Shown piece by piece: positions 9,234-17,617 of a DNA stretch of 64,000 nt; the stretch's first letter is position 1, and the number at the start of each line of letters is the position of its first letter. The notes beneath the pieces are model-generated. The model saw only the letters and a program-made list of their open reading frames with translations, made no database searches and was not told where the DNA came from. The position numbers and the translations under genes are program-made. The stretch is from positions 141,386 to 205,385 of the forward strand of contig JADLFM010000001.1 in assembly GCA_020845495.1 (NCBI GenBank). Reading direction: 5' to 3'. Origin of the DNA: Chloroflexota bacterium (GTDB lineage: Bacteria > Chloroflexota > UBA6077 > JACCZL01).

Positions 9234-10802
9234 TCAGACCACCGCTCCAGCAGCCGTCGCCCGCGCCGGTGCGGCACGTCGGGACTGCCACCAGGAGTAG
9301 ACCCAGACCGCGCCAAGCCCCCCGACCGTGAAGGCCGACGGGAACAGCATCGCACGGTGACGATAGATCGTGCCGACGTTCCCCTCGATCATGGCGAACA
9401 CCACGGCTAGCCCGCCGGCGAAGGCGACCGGCATGAACAGGTCCCGCCAGCGGCTTCGCCCAAGCGCGACAAGTGCCACGACCGAGAGCGCCTCGAGCAG
9501 ATACCAACCAAGCGTCTCCGGCACGAGCGTGACGTCTTTCAAGCGGTGGGCGCGCCAGGGGAAGGGCGAGAACAGCACGTAGGGCATCACGATCGGAATG
9601 TTCCGGAGTTGGATCGACCAACCGCCCTCATAGCGGCTGATCCGGTCCGGAAGATCGATCCCCGATTCAGCCGTATCCGAGCCGAACACGCGGCTGGAGT
9701 CGATCGCTTCGAGGCGCTTGTCGGTCACGTAGCGCAAGCCGAACCACTGGGTGTTCTGGTTCATCACGAGCATGACTACCATGATGCTGGCGACGAGGAC
9801 CGCGCCCGTCTTCAGCCGCTCGCGCCAGGGGTCTCGATTCACCAGGAAGAAGGCGATCGGCACGAGCCAGCCGAATGCGTAAAACACGTAGAGTCGGAGA
9901 CTCTCCAGCGTCGCCAGCACGACGAGCAGCCCCGCCAATACCAGCAGCCCAGACCAGCGCCCGCCAGCCCCCAGAGCATCCGAGGCACCAGGCCGGCGCC
10001 GCTCCCTGCCGGGCACGGGCAGGTCCGGCCGTTGAGCGAAGCGCAGCGCCAGGAACATCAACGCCGCGATCAACACGACGACCATGATGTCCTTCAGGTT
10101 GATGATCGACCAGAGCACCAGCGACGGCCAGAACGCCGCCCCGAGCGCCGCGAACTGCCCGACCCTCCAGCCGCCCAGGAGCCGGCCGAGCCCGTAGAAC
10201 GGCGCGATAGCTAGCGCGCCGAGCAGGCAATTTAAGAGTTTCGGCGCCATCACCAGCGTCGAGCCCATCACGTCCGGCTCGAAGTCGCGCACGTTGCCGA
10301 CCCCGCCGAGGGCGTAGATGACGTAGTACAGTCCGCCGACCGCGTAGGTATAGAACTTGAGCAGATACTTGTCGCTCGGATCGATGCCCTCTTCCAGGCC
10401 CAGCCACAGCTTGGCCAGCCCCCAGGCTACCTTGTGGTAGGCCCGGTCGTCCTCGAAGAGGAAGCCGACCCAGGTGCCGGTGATCTCGCCCTGCTTGTTC
10501 TTGGAGATCGTCACCAGCATCGGGTGGGCGGCCACGGCGATCGCGACCCGAACCGCGAACGCCACCAGGAACAGCGTCAGCAGAAAGCGCCGCTCTTGCC
10601 CCCGGAAGAAGAGGGCAATCAGGGCGGGGCCAAGCGCAAGGCCGGCCAGCCCGAGGGGGATCATCTCGGACTGCCCTCGGCCCCAGAGCACGCCAAACGC
10701 AGCCAGGGTGACGATCAGGCTCAGCGCTCGCAGACCCAGGTGGACCAGATCGCCGATAGTTCGGCGCTGCTCTGGCGACCGAGGCGGTGCAGCCACGCTC
10801 AC
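9234..10802 (-). CDS. multi-pass GT-C (GT39/ArnT-like) membrane glycosyltransferase
   Basis: About 522 residues from a GTG at 10802, 7 nt after the methyltransferase stop. A GTG at 10841 is also possible and adds 13 residues. The protein is a chain of roughly ten hydrophobic helices (for example TLFLVAFAVRVAIAVAA and IMVVVLIAALMFLALRF). Between the early helices lies a hydrophilic loop with FEDDRAYH, the position where GT-C transferases keep their acidic catalytic pair. It probably uses a polyprenyl-phosphate sugar on the outer membrane face. A Wzy-like polymerase role cannot be excluded. It sits inside the overlapping operon between the methyltransferase and the epimerase. Confidence 0.7.
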   Translation of the reverse strand: MSVAAPPRSPEQRRTIGDLVHLGLRALSLIVTLAAFGVLWGRGQSEMIPLGLAGLALGPALIALFFRGQERRFLLTLFLVAFAVRVAIAVAAHPMLVTISKNKQGEITGTWVGFLFEDDRAYHKVAWGLAKLWLGLEEGIDPSDKYLLKFYTYAVGGLYYVIYALGGVGNVRDFEPDVMGSTLVMAPKLLNCLLGALAIAPFYGLGRLLGGWRVGQFAALGAAFWPSLVLWSIINLKDIMVVVLIAALMFLALRFAQRPDLPVPGRERRRPGASDALGAGGRWSGLLVLAGLLVVLATLESLRLYVFYAFGWLVPIAFFLVNRDPWRERLKTGAVLVASIMVVMLVMNQNTQWFGLRYVTDKRLEAIDSSRVFGSDTAESGIDLPDRISRYEGGWSIQLRNIPIVMPYVLFSPFPWRAHRLKDVTLVPETLGWYLLEALSVVALVALGRSRWRDLFMPVAFAGGLAVVFAMIEGNVGTIYRHRAMLFPSAFTVGGLGAVWVYSWWQSRRAAPARATAAGAVV

Positions 10803-10809
10803 GACGCTC

Positions 10810-11751
10810 TCACGGTTCGAGTGGTCCCCCGTGTGCCGCACCCGCGGGCACGGCGTCGGCCCGAAGTGTACCGGTCGACGGCAGTTTCTCGGCTACCACG
10901 GCGATATCCGTCGCGAGCGGCCCAAAGCCGAGCCCCCCCGCCCGCTGGAGCCGAGCGATCCCGTGGGCCACCAGGCGCAACCCGCACTTCCAGGCCGCGC
11001 CGTCCTGAATCGGGAGCGGCACGAACGCCAGCCGGATCCGGAAGCCGTGCTCCACGAGCGTCGAGGCGAGCGTCTCGATGGTGTAGTGAACGACGTGCTC
11101 TTTGGCGTCGAAGATCTCGACCCGGTTCAAGCGCAGAAGCTTGCGGATCAGGCGATACTTGAACAGGTTGTAGCGGCCGTTCGGCACCTTGACGAACAGC
11201 AGGCCGTCGTCCTTCAGCACTCGGCTGACCTCGGCCAGCAGGTCGCGCGGGTCATCGACGTGCTCGAAGACGTCCACCAGCGTCACGATATCGGCGGAGC
11301 GGTCCGCAAGGCCGGCATCCTGAAGCAGGGCGTTCCGGACGTCCAGACCGTAGAACTCACGCGCCAGCGCCGCCCCGATGGGTGATGGCTCCACCCCGAC
11401 GAGCGTCCAGCTCATGCCGCGCGCCTTGCGGAGAAAGAAGCCGCAATGCGTCCCCACGTCCAGGAGGGTGCCGGTCGGTTTGAGCCGCCGGAGCACACCC
11501 AGCTCCTGCTCGTAATTGGGGTCACGGTTGTGGCTGGCCTCGCCGCGTAGGATCGCGCCGTACTTCCGCAGCACGTCAGCCCGCTCGCCGTGGTAATGGG
11601 CCTGCGGCTCGGCGAAGCGCGGTGTGACGTACAGCAGCGAGCAACGCAAGCAGCGGACGATCCCGAGCGGCCCCTCACGGGCCACACGCTGGGGTCGATC
11701 GACGCCGCAGCGGGGACAGGGAACGTGGACCAGGGCGTGCGCGGCGGTCAT
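10810..11751 (-). CDS. class I SAM-dependent methyltransferase with N-terminal zinc ribbon
   Basis: A 313-residue protein. The N-terminus has CPRCGVDRPQ... and CLRCSLLY (two CxxC pairs, residues ~13-40), a zinc ribbon common in sugar C/O-methyltransferases. The Methyltransf_23 core follows with LLDVGTHCGFF (SAM motif I) and GVEPSP, then DIVTLVDVFEHVDDPRDLL. It probably methylates a sugar of the glycan or a nucleotide-sugar precursor. The ATG overlaps the stop of the upstream GT4 gene (ATGA), so it is translationally coupled within the long operon. Confidence 0.85.
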   Translation of the reverse strand: MTAAHALVHVPCPRCGVDRPQRVAREGPLGIVRCLRCSLLYVTPRFAEPQAHYHGERADVLRKYGAILRGEASHNRDPNYEQELGVLRRLKPTGTLLDVGTHCGFFLRKARGMSWTLVGVEPSPIGAALAREFYGLDVRNALLQDAGLADRSADIVTLVDVFEHVDDPRDLLAEVSRVLKDDGLLFVKVPNGRYNLFKYRLIRKLLRLNRVEIFDAKEHVVHYTIETLASTLVEHGFRIRLAFVPLPIQDGAAWKCGLRLVAHGIARLQRAGGLGFGPLATDIAVVAEKLPSTGTLRADAVPAGAAHGGPLEP

Positions 11752-13193
11752 CGGATGGCATCGCTCCAGGGGAGGTCAGGTCGGGGCACGTCGGACTGGG
11801 GAGCACTGGACTGGCCGGCGTCAGCATGCTGAGCGTCGACCCGGGTGGCGTCAGAGCGGCTCGCGCCGGGCTGGAACGTGTCAGCCAGGACGGCGTCTGG
11901 CTGAGCAGCATCAGACGAGCAAACGGCGCTGGTGGCGCCTGCGCTGCTCGCCGAACCGTTTCGATTGCCGCCACGGCAAGTACCGGCTCTGAGGCTACGC
12001 AGCCGCGACAGCACGCTTCGCCTACCCGGGCGAGGCCACGGACGATCGTCCAGTACGAGCACACCCTGGTAGAGCGCGTCAGTCTGAGCGACCATCCGTT
12101 CCAGGCTGAACGCGCGCTCGACGCGCTGACGGCCGGCCGTCCCGAAGCGTACCGCAAGGTCCGAATCGGAGAGCACCTGAACGATGGCGCTGGCCAATGC
12201 GGCCGGATTGCCGGGCGGCACCAGTCGGCCGGTCTCACCGTCCACGACGATCTCAGGGATCGGCCCGACCGCTGAGGCAACGACCGGCCGCCCGGCCGCC
12301 ATCGCTTCGAGCAGGACCAGGCCAAAACCCTCCCAGAGCGACGGCAGTACCAACAGGTCGAGGTCGGCCAGGACATCGGCCACATCGGCCCGAAACCCCT
12401 CGAACGTGACGTTATCGGCGACGCCGCGCGCCCCAGCGTAGGCTCGTAGCTCCGCAACCGTGCTCAACTCCTCGTGGCCGACGATCCGAACGTGCAGATC
12501 GGGCAGCCGTTCGAGGACGGCGGGGAGTGCGTCGAAGAGCACTCGGTGGCCCTTCTGGGGTGCGAGGCGAGCGATCACCCCCAGGGTGGGCCGGTCGTCG
12601 GCGCCGCGCCGCAACGGCGGCCGCCGGTCGGCGTCGAACGGAACCGCGTCGAGGCCGTAATGGATCCGCGCGATCTTCGCTGCCGGCAGGCGCGCCTCGT
12701 CGCGCAGGTAGTCAGCCACGGCATCCGAGATGGCGACGATCCGGTCCAGTCCACGCGCCGAGGCTCGTGCCAGCGTGGCATACCGAGGCTGAACGTAGAA
12801 CTCGTCGACGTTGTGGGCGGTCCGAACGACCCACGGACGCCGGCTGCCGGTGCTGCTGGCCAGCCGCGCGGCGCAGACGGCGGCAAGCTCGGTGCGGAAC
12901 GAGTGCGCGTGCACGAGGTCGAAGCCGCCGCGCAGCACCAGCCGCGCGAACCGGGCGAACGCTGCCGGGTCGCTCCGGCGCCGCGCCCCGAGGTCGATCG
13001 TACGGACGCCGGCCGCCCGGAACAGCGGCAGCATCGGCAGCGCCTCATCCGGCTCGGCCTCGAAGACGGCCAGCCACGGCTCGTAGCGCTGCCGGTCGAG
13101 CCGCGCGAGCAGAGCCAGGACGTGCTGCTCGCAGCCGCCGACCGTTCCGCCGGAGAGGACGTGCAGCAGCCGCGCCGGCCGTCCGGCCGTCAC
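11748..13193 (-). CDS. GT4 family glycosyltransferase with C-terminal pentad-repeat tail
   Basis: A 481-residue protein. The start is GTG 13193, overlapping the stop of the deacetylase gene (GTGA); the frame is open further upstream but not coding-like. The GT4 core spans about residues 5-375: LLHVLSGGTVGGCEQHVLALL at the N-terminus, then LGVIARLAPQKGH and PSLWEGFGLVLLEAMAAGRPVV with EX7E. After an Arg-rich linker, the last ~57 residues form about eleven five-residue units with Asp at the fourth position in nine of them. The core is a normal sugar transferase; the tail is not part of the GT4 fold. The stop overlaps the ATG of the methyltransferase gene. Confidence 0.85.
   Translation of the reverse strand: MTAGRPARLLHVLSGGTVGGCEQHVLALLARLDRQRYEPWLAVFEAEPDEALPMLPLFRAAGVRTIDLGARRRSDPAAFARFARLVLRGGFDLVHAHSFRTELAAVCAARLASSTGSRRPWVVRTAHNVDEFYVQPRYATLARASARGLDRIVAISDAVADYLRDEARLPAAKIARIHYGLDAVPFDADRRPPLRRGADDRPTLGVIARLAPQKGHRVLFDALPAVLERLPDLHVRIVGHEELSTVAELRAYAGARGVADNVTFEGFRADVADVLADLDLLVLPSLWEGFGLVLLEAMAAGRPVVASAVGPIPEIVVDGETGRLVPPGNPAALASAIVQVLSDSDLAVRFGTAGRQRVERAFSLERMVAQTDALYQGVLVLDDRPWPRPGRRSVLSRLRSLRAGTCRGGNRNGSASSAGATSAVCSSDAAQPDAVLADTFQPGASRSDATRVDAQHADAGQSSAPQSDVPRPDLPWSDAIR
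11757..11921 (-). repeat. 15-bp imperfect tandem repeat encoding (xxxD[A/V/L])n pentads
   Basis: Eleven consecutive 15-nt units at the 3' end of the glycosyltransferase gene. The translated units read CSSDA, AQPDA, VLADT, FQPGA, SRSDA, TRVDA, QHADA, GQSSA, PQSDV, PRPDL, PWSDA, followed by IR and the stop. Asp is at position 4 in nine units and Ala/Val/Leu/Thr at position 5. The register resembles the A(D/N)LXX pentapeptide repeat, but the central Leu is mostly Ala. Confidence 0.75.
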
Positions 13194-14092
13194 GCGGTGG
13201 CCGCCAGTTGCCGGTAGCTGATTCGCTCGACCCCGAGATCGTCGAGAAGGGAGCGGAGATCGCGTGCCGCCAGCACCCGCACTTCCTCCTCGCGCCAGCG
13301 GGCCGCCACCTGCCCACCGTCGAGCAGGTTCTCCAGCCGGCTGTCGCTGAAACCAGGATGGACCATCAGTTCGGTCGAGCCGTGCTCCAGTTCGCTCAGG
13401 TCGCGCGCCAGCCCGCCATACAGGTCGTTGGGGTAGCGACGCAGGCAGGAGAAGGTCGAGAGGAAGTGGTCGGTCGTCTGGACGCCGTGCCACTTCAGGA
13501 AGCGACGGTAGCGGTGGGCCAGCCCTGACATGACGTGGTTCTTCCAGAACGCCTCGCTGCGCAGGTAGTTGCGGTACGCGCGCTCGTCTGAGAACATCGC
13601 GCGGTTCATCTGCTCCTGCTGCATCCGGATCGGCAGCCGGTAGATCTTGGCGACCGGGACCACGACCTTGAAGAACAGATCGGGGTACATGTAGACGCTC
13701 TCGTGACTGTCCAGGTGGCTCGGCTCGATGCCGGCCGCGATCACCTTGTCGACCTGAGCGCGAAACTCCTCGTAGACCTGAATCATGCTGATCTGGCCGA
13801 GGATGAGCCGCTGGAGGAATGGACGCCGCCGGAAGAAGTAGCCGTTCTCGTCGACCAGCGTGTGCACACGATCCTGGGGCAAGATCGGCATGCCGTGGGT
13901 CAGGTTCAGGTGGACGCCGACGGCGAGGTCCGGGTACTTCCGGGAGAGTGCGACCGCGTGGTCGAACGCCCAGAAGTTGGACACCATCGTCGTGCTCGTC
14001 ACGATGCCGTGAGCGTGCACCTCGATGATGCCTTCGTTGATGCCCTCGGTCAGGCCGAACTCGTCCGCGTTTACGATCAGGGAACGCCGCAT
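13190..14092 (-). CDS. ChbG/HpnK (YdjC)-family carbohydrate deacetylase
   Basis: A 300-residue protein. The chosen ATG at 14092 gives MRRSLIVNADEFGLTEGINEGI; the NADEFG Asp is the first metal ligand of the YdjC family. Further ligands are visible in AVGVHLNLTHG and PSHLDSHES (His residues). Known members remove N-acetyl groups from chitooligosaccharides or act on hopanoid/sugar lipids (HpnK). Within a polysaccharide operon it most likely deacetylates an N-acetylhexosamine of the glycan or a lipid-linked precursor. It overlaps the aminotransferase gene upstream by 16 nt and the GT4 gene downstream by 4 nt. Confidence 0.87.
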   Translation of the reverse strand: MRRSLIVNADEFGLTEGINEGIIEVHAHGIVTSTTMVSNFWAFDHAVALSRKYPDLAVGVHLNLTHGMPILPQDRVHTLVDENGYFFRRRPFLQRLILGQISMIQVYEEFRAQVDKVIAAGIEPSHLDSHESVYMYPDLFFKVVVPVAKIYRLPIRMQQEQMNRAMFSDERAYRNYLRSEAFWKNHVMSGLAHRYRRFLKWHGVQTTDHFLSTFSCLRRYPNDLYGGLARDLSELEHGSTELMVHPGFSDSRLENLLDGGQVAARWREEEVRVLAARDLRSLLDDLGVERISYRQLAATA

Positions 14093-15195
14093 GTCTCTTT
14101 CGCCTCGCCGAGCGACGGCAACAGCCGCGCCAGCCATTCCAGCCCGTCGGAGGGTAGTCGCTGGTGAACCGGCAGGATGAGGATCCGGTCGCGCAGCCAG
14201 CGCGCATCAGGATAACGTTCGAGGTCGACCTCCTGGGGAAGATGCTCCCAGTAGGTGCGGACGTTGACGCCGCGCCGCAGGAGCGTGTCGCGCCAGCGGT
14301 CACGGTCCTCGGCTACGAGTGGCAGCCCGAGCGGACAGACGCCTGGCGGCAGGCTGCTGAAGATCGGCCGCGCCCATGACAGCGAGCGGCAGGCGTCGAG
14401 CAGGCGTGCATAGTTGCGCCGCCGCCGTGCCACGATCCGCTCGGCGTTCGCCGCCCGCAGCAGCCGCCAGGCAGCCTCGGAGCCGGCTGCCATCTCGACC
14501 GGCGCGCCGCTCGAACGGTCATGCAGGCCGCGGCGCATGCCTGGTCGCTGAAGGAGCGCCAGGCGTGGCGACCAGCCGACCGCCTGCTCGACCGTCCCGA
14601 GCGCACGGTAGGCGAGTCGCCGAGCCGTCCGCGCGGCGCCTGGCCGCCTGGCCGGCGCGGTGGCGTCCAGGCCGGGTCGATTCAGCACCAGCGACCCTCC
14701 GTCCGGCAGCGGGAGCGATTTCCAGGGACTGAAGATCGCGAGCGCCCCGAACGAGCCGAGCGGCCGGTCTCCGAGACGACTATAGAGTGCATGCGCGCAA
14801 TCTTCGATCAGCACGATCCCGCGACGCTCGCACAGGCTGGCGACCTCCTCGACTGGCCCTGGGAACCCAAGATAGTGAATTAGCACGACCGCCCGGGTAC
14901 GCGCGTCGATTGCCGCCTCAACGTCCCGCACGTCGACATCGAGCCGACGACCGACCGGGTAGAACGTCGGGCGCGCCCCCACCCCGAGCACCGGGCTCAC
15001 GACCGACTCGCACAGGTAGGCCGGCAGCAGTACCTCGTCGCCGTCGCCAAGCCCGAGCGCGCCGAGCCCCGCCTGAAGCGCCGCGCGTCCGCTCCCGTAG
15101 AACCGCGCCCGCTCGCCGGTCGGGTCGTCGCAGCGGCGTGTTATGCCAGAAAGGTCCAGAGGAGTCAACGGCGGGTCCGGCGCGAGGTACGGCAC
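14077..15195 (-). CDS. DegT/DnrJ/EryC1/StrS-family PLP aminotransferase
   Basis: A 372-residue protein starting at GTG with GAGGGG upstream; it begins 2 nt after the stop of the FemAB-like gene. Fold-type I PLP features: EVLLPAYLCESVV, VLIEDCAHAL with the cofactor-contacting Asp near residue 132, and IFSPWKSLPLPDGG with a candidate Schiff-base Lys159. Family members transaminate nucleotide ketosugars to amino sugars, or are PLP 3-dehydratases when the Lys is replaced; here it is kept. It would supply an amino sugar, which fits the deacetylase and acyltransferases nearby. Confidence 0.85.
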   Translation of the reverse strand: MPYLAPDPPLTPLDLSGITRRCDDPTGERARFYGSGRAALQAGLGALGLGDGDEVLLPAYLCESVVSPVLGVGARPTFYPVGRRLDVDVRDVEAAIDARTRAVVLIHYLGFPGPVEEVASLCERRGIVLIEDCAHALYSRLGDRPLGSFGALAIFSPWKSLPLPDGGSLVLNRPGLDATAPARRPGAARTARRLAYRALGTVEQAVGWSPRLALLQRPGMRRGLHDRSSGAPVEMAAGSEAAWRLLRAANAERIVARRRRNYARLLDACRSLSWARPIFSSLPPGVCPLGLPLVAEDRDRWRDTLLRRGVNVRTYWEHLPQEVDLERYPDARWLRDRILILPVHQRLPSDGLEWLARLLPSLGEAKETCGVP

Positions 15196-15197
15196 GC

Positions 15198-16376
15198 TCA
15201 GCCCCTCCCCGTCAGCAGCGGGAGCGTCGTGACCGCGGACCGTGCCCGCCCGAGCCAGTGCCGCCGCGCCCGTTGGAGCAGGGTTGAGGAGCGCGCTCGC
15301 TGCCGCACCCGCTGCCAGCCGACCAGCGCCGCGAACGCCGCCTGTCCGCGCAGGCCGGGCGCGGCGAGGACGAGGCGAACCGTCTGCCGCTCCTCGGTGA
15401 CCCAGCGCGCCTTGTACGGCTCGTCGCCGAGCATGAAGTCGAACCGATGCAGCCCGCGCGCATAGGCCCGTTCCACGAGATGCGCGAGCAGCAGGCTGCT
15501 TGGCGCCAGTGCTGCAAGCTCCGGATCCCAGGCCGGCAGGTAGTACGAGTAGGTGTCACGATCTACGAAGCCGATGCTGCCGGCCACCGCGACGCCGCCA
15601 CACTCCAGGAGCGTCAGGTCGAGCAGGCCACGCGCCGCATAGCGAGGCAAGGCGTCGACGTAGAAGCGCCGCCCCCGCTCCGACGACGAGAAGAGCGTCG
15701 AGGTGTACTGTCCGTCCCAGCGCTTCGCGTGGAGCGCGACGAGCGTCGCCAGCGCCGCCCTGACGTCCTCTGGCCGCTCGACAGTCCGGAACCGAACCTC
15801 GCCCCGCTCCCCCAGGCGCCGAAGTCTCGAACGCAAGTTGTAGCGGAAGCGGCCCGGACGAGTTTTCAAGAAGTTCTCGTACGTTCCGTCGAGCGCGATG
15901 GCGGGGCGGGCATGGCCCGGCAGTACGGCGCACGACAGGCCATACTCGCGCGCGAGCACCGTCAGGTCGTGCACGGTGGGCGACTCGGCTGGCAGACCGG
16001 GCAGATCGATCGCGTCCCAGCCCGTCCCAGCCAGAAGCAGCCCGTCGAGCAGCGTACCGAGTGCCCGCCGCCGACGCTCCGGCTGCGGCGGTAGCAACAG
16101 GTCCAGGTAGTCGCTCACGCCGACTCCCAGCGGACGCAGGACGGTGAACGGAGACACTCCGAGCCGCGCCCGCCCGAGCGGCGCCAGCGCGGCCACCTGG
16201 TCTTCCTCTGCGACTCCAAACAGGAGCGGCCGAGTGCCCGATCCCAGCGTCCGCCACCAGGATTCGAGCCATTCTGGCGTGAGGAACAGCGTCTCGGTCG
16301 GGGCAGCCTGCCGAAGCTGCTCCCAGGCCGCTCGCGCCCGCGCAGTGGTCGGCCAGTCGAGGCGGATCAGCCGCAT
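15198..16376 (-). CDS. FemAB/GNAT-like acyltransferase (BioF2/CelD-like)
   Basis: A 392-residue protein with an N-terminal GNAT-like half and a C-terminal Acetyltransf_6-type half. ALDGTYENFLKTRPGRFRYNLRSRLRRLGE is the conserved family segment, followed by GGVAVAGSIGFVDRDTYSYYLPAWDPELAALAPSSLLLAHLVE and then HRFDFMLGDEPYKARW. Related proteins (CelD/BcsL, exosortase-locus FemAB proteins) occur in exopolysaccharide clusters and are thought to acylate or aminoacylate sugar residues. The ATG overlaps the stop of the upstream GT4 gene by 10 nt. The donated acyl group cannot be told from sequence. Confidence 0.82.
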   Translation of the reverse strand: MRLIRLDWPTTARARAAWEQLRQAAPTETLFLTPEWLESWWRTLGSGTRPLLFGVAEEDQVAALAPLGRARLGVSPFTVLRPLGVGVSDYLDLLLPPQPERRRRALGTLLDGLLLAGTGWDAIDLPGLPAESPTVHDLTVLAREYGLSCAVLPGHARPAIALDGTYENFLKTRPGRFRYNLRSRLRRLGERGEVRFRTVERPEDVRAALATLVALHAKRWDGQYTSTLFSSSERGRRFYVDALPRYAARGLLDLTLLECGGVAVAGSIGFVDRDTYSYYLPAWDPELAALAPSSLLLAHLVERAYARGLHRFDFMLGDEPYKARWVTEERQTVRLVLAAPGLRGQAAFAALVGWQRVRQRARSSTLLQRARRHWLGRARSAVTTLPLLTGRG

Positions 16377-17617
16377 CCGTACATCGCCTCGTAGCGCGCC
16401 GCCATCCGTTCGACGGCATACTCGCGGGTCACCCGCTGGCGCCCGCCCTGTCCGAGCCGCGCCCGCAGGGTGTCATCCTCGAGCAGGCGCAGGCTGCGTT
16501 CGGCCACCTCGTCCACGTCGAACGGGTTGACCAGCACACCGGTCTCGCCGTCCACGATCGCCTCGGGCGTCCCGCCGAGGCGGGTGCCCACAACTGGCAC
16601 CCCGAGCGCCATCGCCTCCAGATTCACGGTCGGGAACGGGTCCAGGTAGGTCGAGAGGTTCAGGAACGCCATCGCAGCGGCCAGCACATCGTAGTAATCG
16701 GCATGCTTCAGGAAGCCGGGGAAACTCACTCGCCCGCCCACCCCCAGCCGAGTTGCGCGCTCCTCCAGGCTGTCGCGGAACCAGCCTCGGTCGCCCAGGA
16801 CGACGAGCCTTGCCGTCGGGTGCCGTTCCGCCACGCGTGCGAAGGCGTCAACCGCTTGATTCTGGCCCTTGAAATAGTGGAGCCGGCCGCCGGTTACGAG
16901 CAGCGGGTCCGTGCCCCAGCCGTGCCGCTCTCGCGCCCGCGCGCCATCCGCACCAGCCAGGGCCGAATCATCGAGCGGCAGGCCGTTTGGCACGACGGCA
17001 TCGACGCGGATGCCGTTCGCCGCCAGTGCGTCGGCGAGACTCTGGCTCACCGAGGCGGCCTGCCACACGACATGATTCAGCAGTACGCGCAGCAGCCGCC
17101 CGCGGGGCGGGAACACCCAGTAGTGCTGGCGGCAACTCCGGCAGGCGCGCGGATTGGCGCGATAGTCAGGGCATAGCGGGAGCGGCGCGGCCGGGTCGAT
17201 CCAGCACTTGAATTTGCTGTAGCAGAACGGCTGCGCGTCCTGGTAGGTCAGCACAACCCGCGCGCCCGCCTGGCGGGCCTGCCCGATGCTGTGGTACGAG
17301 AGGTGGCTGTGGACGTTCCAGGCGTGTACCACGTCCGGCCGGTAGTCCCGCAGCACCCGCGCAACCTTGCCAGCCACGAGCGGGTTGTAGAGCGCCACGA
17401 TCGGCCGCAGTCGGGGGTGGTAGGCCGAATGGAGCGTACGGACCGTCACGCCGTTCACGGTGTCCACCGAATCCGGGCCGCGTGACGTGGTAAGCACCTC
17501 GACCGTCCAGCGGTCCTTGAGCGCGTTCGCCAGGTGCGCGACGACCACCTCACCCCCGCCACGCATGTCAAAGGCATCGGCAAGGAAGAGCATGCGCGGG
17601 CGCTGAGAAGCGGTCAT
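16367..17617 (-). CDS. GT4 family glycosyltransferase
   Basis: A 416-residue transferase. Start at ATG 17617, which overlaps the flippase stop (ATGA). It has the N-terminal loop AFDMRGGGEVVVAHLANAL, a cysteine-rich insert (PLCPDYRANPRACRSC near residue 150) seen in some GT4 members, donor strand LLVTGGRLHYFKGQNQ, and STYLDPFPTVNLEAMALGVPVVGT with Asp at the first acidic site of EX7E. It probably glycosylates a lipid-linked intermediate. The insert may bind metal or be structural; that is inference. Confidence 0.87.
   Translation of the reverse strand: MTASQRPRMLFLADAFDMRGGGEVVVAHLANALKDRWTVEVLTTSRGPDSVDTVNGVTVRTLHSAYHPRLRPIVALYNPLVAGKVARVLRDYRPDVVHAWNVHSHLSYHSIGQARQAGARVVLTYQDAQPFCYSKFKCWIDPAAPLPLCPDYRANPRACRSCRQHYWVFPPRGRLLRVLLNHVVWQAASVSQSLADALAANGIRVDAVVPNGLPLDDSALAGADGARARERHGWGTDPLLVTGGRLHYFKGQNQAVDAFARVAERHPTARLVVLGDRGWFRDSLEERATRLGVGGRVSFPGFLKHADYYDVLAAAMAFLNLSTYLDPFPTVNLEAMALGVPVVGTRLGGTPEAIVDGETGVLVNPFDVDEVAERSLRLLEDDTLRARLGQGGRQRVTREYAVERMAARYEAMYGCG

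Noticed and set aside
8195..9331. Plus-strand open frame over the epimerase gene
   Set aside because: The translation is His/Arg/Gln-rich without motifs; the minus strand encodes a standard extended SDR enzyme.
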